From assembly GCA_003214295.1 (NCBI GenBank), contig QCLV01000006.1, forward strand, positions 1-63,199: 63,199 nucleotides of DNA, given 5' to 3'. The notes below the pieces were generated by a model, which saw only the letters and a list, made by a program, of their open reading frames with translations, had not been told where the DNA came from and did not search any database. Shown here in pieces: positions 57,356 to 63,199 of this stretch. Source of the DNA: Prochlorococcus sp. AG-418-F08 (GTDB taxonomy: Bacteria; Cyanobacteriota; Cyanobacteriia; PCC-6307; Cyanobiaceae). Every line of letters starts with the position of its first letter. Positions within the stretch are counted from its first letter, which is position 1. A program made the position numbers and the translations under genes.

Positions 57356-58090
57356 TTGGTTGAATCTAATCAAAATCAAGATTCGAATCTAGGATCAAGG
57401 CTCCAACAGGATCTAAAAAATGATCTTATAGCCGGACTGTTGGTTGTAATACCTTTAGCAACAACTATTTGGTTGTCATCATTAGTTAGTAAATTTGTTT
57501 TAACTTTAGTTACTTCTGTTCCTAAGCAGTTAAATCCTTTTATTAATTTAAATCCTTTATTACAAGACTTAATTAATCTTACTTTGGGTTTAACAGTTCC
57601 TTTATTGGCTATTCTACTTATAGGCTTAATGGCTCGAAATTTTGTAGGAAGATGGTTGCTAGAATTTGGAGAGGGTACTTTATCAAAAATTCCAGTAGCA
57701 GGTGCGGTTTATAAAACCCTTAAACAATTGCTAGAAACTTTCTTAAGTAATAAATCTGATAGATTTAGAAGAGTAGTTTTAGTTGAATATCCGCGAGAGG
57801 GTCTATATAGTGTAGGGTTCGTAACTGGTGATGTTGGTTCTTCTTTACAGCCAGATTTGGAAGAAAAGTTGCTAAGTGTTTTTATCCCTACAGCACCTAA
57901 CCCAACTACTGGTTGGTATACCTTAGTTCCTGAGCCCTCTGTTAAGGATTTAAATATTTCTGTTGAAGATGCTTTTAGAACAATAATTTCAGCTGGGATA
58001 GTTAATCCAGATGAAAAAAATAACAATACAAATCCAACATTTTCAAAATTATTTTCTCAATTACGCGCTTCTACAAATACTTCTTCTTAA
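57356..58090 (+). CDS. DUF502 membrane protein
   Basis: A 244-residue membrane protein with two strong hydrophobic segments (about 24-50 and 72-94), flanked by GRLLEFGEGTLSKIPVAGAVYKTLK-like and VEYPREGLYSVGFVTG segments of the DUF502 family. The reading frame seems to start with TTG at 57356; no ATG precedes the conserved part. Function unknown; relatives occur in most bacteria and in plant chloroplasts (LCV-like proteins). It lies 3 bp before nusB, so the two are likely cotranscribed. Confidence 0.85.
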   Translation: MVESNQNQDSNLGSRLQQDLKNDLIAGLLVVIPLATTIWLSSLVSKFVLTLVTSVPKQLNPFINLNPLLQDLINLTLGLTVPLLAILLIGLMARNFVGRWLLEFGEGTLSKIPVAGAVYKTLKQLLETFLSNKSDRFRRVVLVEYPREGLYSVGFVTGDVGSSLQPDLEEKLLSVFIPTAPNPTTGWYTLVPEPSVKDLNISVEDAFRTIISAGIVNPDEKNNNTNPTFSKLFSQLRASTNTSS

Positions 58091-58093
58091 TTA

Positions 58094-58720
58094 ATGCCTC
58101 ATAATAAATCTCTCTCTAGAGAATTATCTTTAATTTCTTTAGGTCTTATAAATGAGAAAAGTAATCCTAAATTAAATAAATATCAGATAGAGGAAATTTT
58201 TGAATCTGCATTGGATACCCTTATAAACCATTGCAGAGATGAATTAGATAATTGCGAATCAGATTTAGAAAATGCAGCACAAAAAATTTTAGATAGTGAA
58301 TTACGAGAAGGTATGGATTTTTCTTCTTCAGCAGTCAGAGATGAGTTAAAACAATCTCTAATAAAAATTGAAAATGTAATGAATACATTATCTATAACTT
58401 TAGACTTTCCAAAATTAATAGTCTCTAGTGGACAAATAGATTTAAGAGAAGATGTGAATCAGAGGATTGATAATATTATTAATAACCTTGTAATCATTGA
58501 TTCTGATATTGATAAGGCAATGGAAGGTTGGAGATTAAAAAGATTGCCAAGAATAGATAGAGATATTTTGCGTTTAGCCTATGTTGATATTAATTTCTTG
58601 GATACACCTTTAGCTGTTGCATGCGATGAGGCTGTAAATCTGGCTAATAAGTATAGCGATATGCGAGGAAGAAAATTTATTAATGGAGTTTTAAGGAGAT
58701 TACAAACAGTTAAATTGTGA
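58094..58720 (+). CDS. nusB: Transcription antitermination factor NusB
   Basis: RNA-binding all-helical protein of rRNA antitermination. It is 208 residues, longer than E. coli NusB (139) because of an inserted acidic helical stretch (about 60-115). The C-terminal core is conserved: RIDRDILRLAYVDINFLDTPLAVACDEAVNLANKYSD and RKFINGVLRRL. The insertion is of the sort seen in cyanobacterial homologues. It follows DUF502 by 3 bp and precedes ftsY by 61 bp. Confidence 0.93.
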   Translation: MPHNKSLSRELSLISLGLINEKSNPKLNKYQIEEIFESALDTLINHCRDELDNCESDLENAAQKILDSELREGMDFSSSAVRDELKQSLIKIENVMNTLSITLDFPKLIVSSGQIDLREDVNQRIDNIINNLVIIDSDIDKAMEGWRLKRLPRIDRDILRLAYVDINFLDTPLAVACDEAVNLANKYSDMRGRKFINGVLRRLQTVKL

Positions 58721-58781
58721 TGATAATTTGATATAAATAAGTAATGTTTAAAACTTTATTGAATACGAATTATAAATATCA

Positions 58782-59996
58782 ATGACTAATATTGATTCAG
58801 ATAAATCTAGAGAGTGGGCTGCAGGAGCTTATGCACTTTTAAAAAAACGACAAGAAGAACAAAAACAAGAATTACAGAAGCAAGAAGAACAAAAACAAGA
58901 ATTACAGAAGCAAGATTTTTTTAATAGTCCTAGTAAAGAAATTATTTCTCGACCTGTTGATAAGACTGATGAAACCGAATTAGGAGAATTTGACGATAAT
59001 TTTACTTGGTCGGCAATGGTATTAGCTGCGCAGGGAAAAAAAATAAATCAAATATCGATAGATGAAATTGATTGGTTAACTAAATTAAGAAGAGGATTAG
59101 AAGAGACTAGGAAGGGATTTGTTACTGAATTATTGGACAAATTGGGAGATGATCCTTTAACACCTGAATCTCTTGATGATTTAGAGACTTTGTTAATAAG
59201 GGCTGATGTAGGTATTGATTCAACTGATAAAGTGATAAGTTCTCTTCGAAAAAAATTAAATGAAGAAGTTGTAGGTGGAGAAGCAGGAATTAAATTCTTA
59301 AAAAAGCAATTAAAATTAATTATCGATGAACCAATAAAAAAATCAGGCACTAATATCTTAGTTCCTCAAAAAGGTAAGTTAAATGTTTGGCTACTTGTAG
59401 GAGTTAATGGTGTTGGTAAAACTACTACATTAGGAAAATTAGCATATTTGTCTGCAAGAAGTAATTATAAAACCTTGATAGCTGCGGCTGATACTTTTAG
59501 AGCTGCTGCGGTAGAACAACTTAAAGTATGGGGCGATAGAAGTAATGTTGATGTGATATCTAATCAATCAAAAAATGCTGATCCAGCTGCTGTAGTTTTT
59601 GATGCTATTAATTCTGCAAAAAAAAGAAATATTGACTTACTACTTGTTGATACCGCAGGCAGATTACAAACAAAAAATAATTTGATGGACGAATTAGCAA
59701 AAATAAAAAAAATTATTGATAAAAAGGTACCAGATGCAATTGTTGAATCATTATTGGTTTTAGATGCAAGTCAGGGCCAAAATGGCTTGAAGCAAGCAAA
59801 AAGTTTTGCTAAATCAGCAAATTTAAGTGGAGCAATTATTACTAAATTAGATGGTACTTCTAGAGGAGGCGTTTCTTTAGCTGTATCTGAAGAAGTAAAT
59901 TTGCCTATAAGATTTATTGGGGCTGGAGAAGGTATAAAAGATTTGAGACCTTTTAATAGTTATGAATTTGTTGAAGCTATGCTTGCAGATCAATAA
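58782..59996 (+). CDS. ftsY: Signal recognition particle receptor FtsY
   Basis: SRP receptor GTPase that docks ribosome-SRP at the membrane. It is 404 residues. The NG domain covers about residues 95-404: VGVNGVGKTTTLGKLA from 206, AAADTFRAAAVEQL, VDTAGRLQT, TKLDGTSRGG and the closing FIGAGEGIKDLRPF. The N-terminal A region is short, charged and disordered, and holds a perfect 30-bp tandem duplication. It is likely soluble or peripherally membrane-bound. NusB is upstream. Confidence 0.96.
   Translation: MTNIDSDKSREWAAGAYALLKKRQEEQKQELQKQEEQKQELQKQDFFNSPSKEIISRPVDKTDETELGEFDDNFTWSAMVLAAQGKKINQISIDEIDWLTKLRRGLEETRKGFVTELLDKLGDDPLTPESLDDLETLLIRADVGIDSTDKVISSLRKKLNEEVVGGEAGIKFLKKQLKLIIDEPIKKSGTNILVPQKGKLNVWLLVGVNGVGKTTTLGKLAYLSARSNYKTLIAAADTFRAAAVEQLKVWGDRSNVDVISNQSKNADPAAVVFDAINSAKKRNIDLLLVDTAGRLQTKNNLMDELAKIKKIIDKKVPDAIVESLLVLDASQGQNGLKQAKSFAKSANLSGAIITKLDGTSRGGVSLAVSEEVNLPIRFIGAGEGIKDLRPFNSYEFVEAMLADQ
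58851..58914 (+). repeat. Perfect 30-bp tandem duplication inside ftsY
   Basis: Two identical 30-bp copies (58851-58880 and 58881-58910) plus four bases of a third. They encode QEEQKQELQK twice, in frame, near residues 24-43 of FtsY. Synonymous positions are also identical, so the duplication is recent or gene-converted. Confidence 0.95.
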
Positions 59997-60064
59997 ATAT
60001 TTAATTAAAATTTTTCTAAAAATTTGAATTTAATGTTAAAACATATTTATCTATTAGATATGTT

Positions 60065-61408
60065 GTGACAAATAATCAACAAGAAAAATTATTTTCAAAT
60101 AAATTTATACAAGATTTTTTAGAAAATGAATCTAATGTATCTTTAAAAAACAAATATAAATTTGCTGAGATTGCATCTTCTCTAGCTTATTATTTGAAAT
60201 CTTTTTCAAACATAAATAAATTTCTTGATTATATATGCCTAATTTTTAAACATATTTTTAGTGAACAAATAATATTAATTATTCCTTTAGATAATGAGAG
60301 CGAGATATGGAATGAAAATATAAAAATTTCGGCTACTGAAAAATATTCAACAACTCAAGAAGAAATTAATAGTTTTTTTAATCAATTTTATTTTTCTAAA
60401 AATTTTAAAATAAAAGAAATATTAACTTTTGAAAATGCTTTAATAAATAATTTTAGTGAATATAAAATTGAAACAAAAAAAATACTATCTAGAGGCAAAT
60501 GCAGAGGATTTATTTATATTTTTACTAATGATATATCAAGCAAGTCGATCATTGAAGATAGTAACTTTAATTTCATTCAAAATTGTTTGGCTGTTGGATT
60601 AGAAAATTACTGCTTAATAAAAACAAAGAAAAAGCATGAGAATGTAGATAGAGAAATTTCTACTGGTGCTGAAATACAATCTCAATTACTCCCAGATTAT
60701 TGCCCAATTATTTACGGCGTAGACCTAGCTGCTCATTGCAGACCAGCTCTCCAGTTAGGAGGAGATTACTATGATTTTATGTGCTTAAAGACTAATATCT
60801 CTGAAAAAAGAAAAGAAAAAGCTAGATGGGCATTAGTAATTGGTGATGTTATGGGTAAGGGTATTCCGGCGGGTCTTTTAATGACTATGCTAAGAGGAAT
60901 GTTAAGAGCAGAAGTTCTTACAGGGTTGCCGCCAGATAGAATTTTGCATGATTTGAATCAGCTTGCAATAAATGATCTAGATCAATCTCATAGGTTCGTA
61001 ACATTATTTTATTCAGATTATGACCCTAGAACAAAAAAATTGAGATTCGCTAATGCTGCGCATAATCCTCCTTTGCTTTGGAAAAGTTCAGATCAGAAAA
61101 TTTTAAAATTAGATGCGGATGGATTTGTACTTGGTCTACAAAAAGAAGCTGAATATCGTTGTGCTGAAATCAAGCTTAATGAAAATGATTTAATTCTTTA
61201 TTATACAGATGGAATAATTGATACTTCTAACTCTTTAGGTGAAAGATTTGATGAGGAAAGATTAATCAAAATCCTTACAAAATTATGTAAACAATCCTAT
61301 ACATCTCAAGAAATTTTAAATAAAATCTTCAAAAAATTAGATGAGTTTACAGGACAAAATAGACATCTGGAAGATGATGCATCTATGGTTATTTTTCAAT
61401 TGAAATAG
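60065..61408 (+). CDS. PP2C/SpoIIE-family serine phosphatase (RsbU-like)
   Basis: A 447-residue protein. The C-terminal half is a PPM phosphatase domain: QLGGDYYDFMCL, VIGDVMGKGIPAGLLMTML, RFANAAHNPPLLW, YTDGIIDTSNSLGERF and DDASMVIFQLK supply the metal-binding aspartates. The N-terminal 190 residues look GAF-like but diverge too much to be sure. The reading frame opens with GTG at 60065. Such enzymes dephosphorylate anti-sigma antagonists in stress signalling; no partner switch genes are adjacent, so the target is unknown. Confidence 0.9.
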   Translation: MTNNQQEKLFSNKFIQDFLENESNVSLKNKYKFAEIASSLAYYLKSFSNINKFLDYICLIFKHIFSEQIILIIPLDNESEIWNENIKISATEKYSTTQEEINSFFNQFYFSKNFKIKEILTFENALINNFSEYKIETKKILSRGKCRGFIYIFTNDISSKSIIEDSNFNFIQNCLAVGLENYCLIKTKKKHENVDREISTGAEIQSQLLPDYCPIIYGVDLAAHCRPALQLGGDYYDFMCLKTNISEKRKEKARWALVIGDVMGKGIPAGLLMTMLRGMLRAEVLTGLPPDRILHDLNQLAINDLDQSHRFVTLFYSDYDPRTKKLRFANAAHNPPLLWKSSDQKILKLDADGFVLGLQKEAEYRCAEIKLNENDLILYYTDGIIDTSNSLGERFDEERLIKILTKLCKQSYTSQEILNKIFKKLDEFTGQNRHLEDDASMVIFQLK

Positions 61409-61469
61409 AGATTTTTGTCACGCATATAAAAAAATGCTTTATTAGATATATCTTAAGTTTTTAATAAAT

Positions 61470-62849
61470 ATGGCAAAAGTTTGGAGTAAAAGGTTTGATA
61501 ATTCACTTAATCCTTTTATAGAAAAGTTTAATGCTTCAATTGGTTTTGATAGAAAATTAATTTTAGAAGATTTAGATTGCTCAATTGCCCACGCAAAAAT
61601 GCTTGGTAAAACTCAAGTTTTATCCTCTTCTGAAGCTTCTCAAATTATCACTGGTTTAGAGTTAATTAAAGTCGAATATTTGGAAGGAAAATTTACGCCT
61701 GGTCCGCCTTCTGAAGATATTCACTATTGTATCGAAGAAAAATTAATTAGTATTATTGGTGAATCAGGAAAAAAACTTCATACAGGTAGAAGTCGAAATG
61801 ATCAAGTTGGAACAGATCTTAGATTGTGGTTAAGAAAAGAGATTGATGATCTTGATATTTTAATAACTGAGTTGCAAAAATCCTTCCTAAATCTTGCAAA
61901 ATCTAATATTTATACTTTAATTCCTGGATATACACATATGCAAAGAGCACAACCATTATCTTTGGCTCATCATTTATTAGCTTATTTAGAGATGCTTCAA
62001 AGAGACCGTGAGAGGTTTAAAGAAGTAAGATCAAGAGTCAATATTTCTCCATTAGGAGCTGCAGCATTAGCTGGCACAAAAATAAAAATAGATAGAAACT
62101 TCACTGCCTCAGAATTGGGTTTTGAAAAGATTTATAAAAATAGTATTGATGCAGTTAGTGATAGAGATTTTTGTATAGAGTTTGTTTCTGCGTCTGCTTT
62201 GGTGATGTCTCATTTGAGTAAAATCTCAGAGGAAATAATTTTATGGGTAACTGATGAATTTTCTTTTGCAAAATTAACAGACAAATGTTCTACTGGTAGC
62301 AGCTTAATGCCGCAGAAAAAAAATCCAGATGTTCCAGAATTGATTAGAGGTAAAACGGGAAGAGTGTATGGACATCTTCAAGCGTTGTTAACAATGGTAA
62401 AAGGAGTTCCACTTGCATACAATAAGGATTTTCAAGAGGATAAAGAGCCAATATTTGATACAGCAGAGACAATCTCTTCTTGTATTAAAGCAATGACTAT
62501 TTTAATTAATGAGGGTATAGAATTTAATATTAAAAATTTGTCTAATTCAGTAGAAAATGATTTTTCTAATGCGACTGATTTGGCAGATTACTTAGTTGGC
62601 AAAAAGGTTCCCTTTAGAACTGCTTATCAAGTTGTGGGTGAAATTGTTAAATATTGCTTAGAGAAGAATATATTATTTAAAAATCTTAAAATTGAAGAAT
62701 TTAAAAAATTTCATCCTGAATTTGATGATGAAGTTTTTGTGGATCTTGAACCTCATAATGTTGTTAAGTCAAGAACTAGTGAAGGTGGAACAGGGTTTAT
62801 TCAGGTAGAAAAAGAGGTAAATTACTGGGAGAAAAAATTGTTGTCCTGA
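61470..62849 (+). CDS. argH: Argininosuccinate lyase
   Basis: Splits argininosuccinate into arginine and fumarate. It is 459 residues. [18 protein letters not shown] near residue 108 and [20 protein letters not shown] are family segments. [20 protein letters not shown] from residue 276 is the fumarase/aspartase superfamily signature with the catalytic serine. It is separated from argG by 26 kb and by the origin. A terminator-like hairpin stands 64 bp beyond its stop. Confidence 0.97.
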   Translation: MAKVWSKRFDNSLNPFIEKFNASIGFDRKLILEDLDCSIAHAKMLGKTQVLSSSEASQIITGLELIKVEYLEGKFTPGPPSEDIHYCIEEKLISIIGESGKKLHTGRSRNDQVGTDLRLWLRKEIDDLDILITELQKSFLNLAKSNIYTLIPGYTHMQRAQPLSLAHHLLAYLEMLQRDRERFKEVRSRVNISPLGAAALAGTKIKIDRNFTASELGFEKIYKNSIDAVSDRDFCIEFVSASALVMSHLSKISEEIILWVTDEFSFAKLTDKCSTGSSLMPQKKNPDVPELIRGKTGRVYGHLQALLTMVKGVPLAYNKDFQEDKEPIFDTAETISSCIKAMTILINEGIEFNIKNLSNSVENDFSNATDLADYLVGKKVPFRTAYQVVGEIVKYCLEKNILFKNLKIEEFKKFHPEFDDEVFVDLEPHNVVKSRTSEGGTGFIQVEKEVNYWEKKLLS

Positions 62850-62912
62850 AGAAATGAACTTTTTTCTACAACTAGGGTATGCTTTGAAGTAGAATAATAG
62901 AGCAGTGTTATG

Positions 62913-62935
62913 AAACTACTTATTGTAGTTTTTTT
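62913..62935 (+). terminator. Rho-independent-like hairpin between argH and the RRM gene
   Basis: AAACTAC (62913-62919) and GTAGTTT (62925-62931) pair around a TTATT loop; the T run extends to 62935. Only two G-C pairs, so it is weak, but the form is right for a terminator of argH or an attenuator in the leader of the RRM gene 27 bp downstream. A possible -10 (TAGAAT) lies a little upstream at about 62889-62894. Confidence 0.55.
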
Positions 62936-62961
62936 AATTTGGTTTTTTTGTTGAATTTAAA

Positions 62962-63199
62962 GTGAGTATTTTTGTTGGCAATTTGCCTTTTCGCGCAGAA
63001 CGTGAAGATGTTTTACAATTATTTTCTCCTTTTGGTGAAGTTTTAAATTGCTCCCTTCCCCTTGAACGAGATACAGGGAGAAAAAGAGGATTTGCATTCG
63101 TTGAGATGGCAGATGAAGCAATTGAGTCCGCAGCTATTGATGGTTTGCAAGGCACGGAACTTATGGGTAGACCCTTAAGAATTAATAAAGCAGAGCCAA
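62962..63199 (+). CDS. RRM RNA-binding protein (3' end cut off by window edge)
   Basis: The frame opens with GTG at 62962 and runs to the last base. The 79 residues visible form almost a whole RRM: RNP2 IFVGNL at 3-8 and RNP1 RGFAFVEM at 42-49, preceded by ERDTGRK. It belongs to the small cyanobacterial RNA-binding (Rbp) proteins, which often carry a Gly-rich tail after the RRM; the tail is outside the window. Such proteins are implicated in cold response and mRNA localisation. The GTG start is supported because the conserved SIFVGNL follows immediately. Confidence 0.92.
   Translation, partial: MSIFVGNLPFRAEREDVLQLFSPFGEVLNCSLPLERDTGRKRGFAFVEMADEAIESAAIDGLQGTELMGRPLRINKAEP

Noticed and set aside
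58851..58914. Start of a CRISPR or VNTR array
   Set aside because: Only two copies, no spacers, and in frame within ftsY.
62910..62954. 14-residue hydrophobic ORF (MKLLIVVFLIWFFC)
   Set aside because: It overlaps the hairpin and T run, whose bases alone produce the Phe/Leu-rich translation.

Overview
The window looks like a piece of a high-light-adapted Prochlorococcus chromosome that spans the replication origin. This is inferred from three things: a very AT-rich base composition; tightly packed genes with mostly weak or absent ribosome-binding sites; and a gene order that I recognise from Prochlorococcus. That order is thrC, origin, dnaN, PRC-barrel protein, purL, purF, GyrA-type topoisomerase, TPR protein, queG, DUF502, nusB, ftsY, PP2C phosphatase, argH, RRM protein. 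No insertion sequence, prophage, CRISPR array or rRNA operon was seen. The only RNA gene found is tRNA-Val(UAC).

Layout. 1-2.5 kb: a truncated SprT-type metalloprotease, a small membrane-anchored protein, an ATP-dependent DNA ligase and a 50-codon orphan ORF. 2.5-6.4 kb (minus strand): tRNA-Val, an A-type Fe-S carrier, valS and a DedA/TVP38 membrane protein, probably one transcription unit. 6.5-17.3 kb (plus strand): mazG, speE, speB, gcvT, aspS, pyrG, queE, queC, pabB, pabC. 17.3-30.5 kb: cobA, an MFS exporter, ppk, a group 2 sigma factor, a phytol-kinase-like protein, DAHP synthase, acnB, a ClC transporter, purU and a ThiO-like oxidase. 30.5-43.2 kb: dnaK, aroE, rpsF, argG, small conserved proteins, mraY, sucrose-phosphate synthase, uvrA and recN. 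43.3-46.8 kb: a UbiB-type kinase, an exported DUF1400-like protein and thrC. 46.83-47.16 kb: oriC. 47.2-63.2 kb: the dnaN side.

How the genes work together. Polyamine synthesis (speB, speE), queuosine synthesis (queE, queC, queG), folate/pABA (pabB, pabC), one-carbon supply (gcvT, purU) with purine synthesis (purL, purF), arginine (argG, argH), the shikimate entry (DAHP synthase, aroE), siroheme/cobalamin (cobA), DNA repair (uvrA, recN, ligase, SprT) and translation (valS with tRNA-Val, aspS, rpsF, nusB, ftsY) are all represented by intact genes. queE-queC-pabB-pabC run with gaps or overlaps of a few bases and draw on precursors made from GTP.

The most notable non-coding structure is the origin. 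It has four near-consensus DnaA boxes, two of them abutting in tandem. These are followed at once by four CTA triplets that read as a DnaA-trio on the complementary strand, and then by a T-rich/AT-rich tract. Other points worth a look are a tRNA lying 15 bases in front of a start codon, a perfect 30-bp duplication inside ftsY, a coupled mini-ORF and a palindrome in front of rpsF, a PurF that resembles the Fe-S-free enterobacterial type, and a GyrA paralogue without a visible GyrA-box. I did not find a clearly new multi-gene system.
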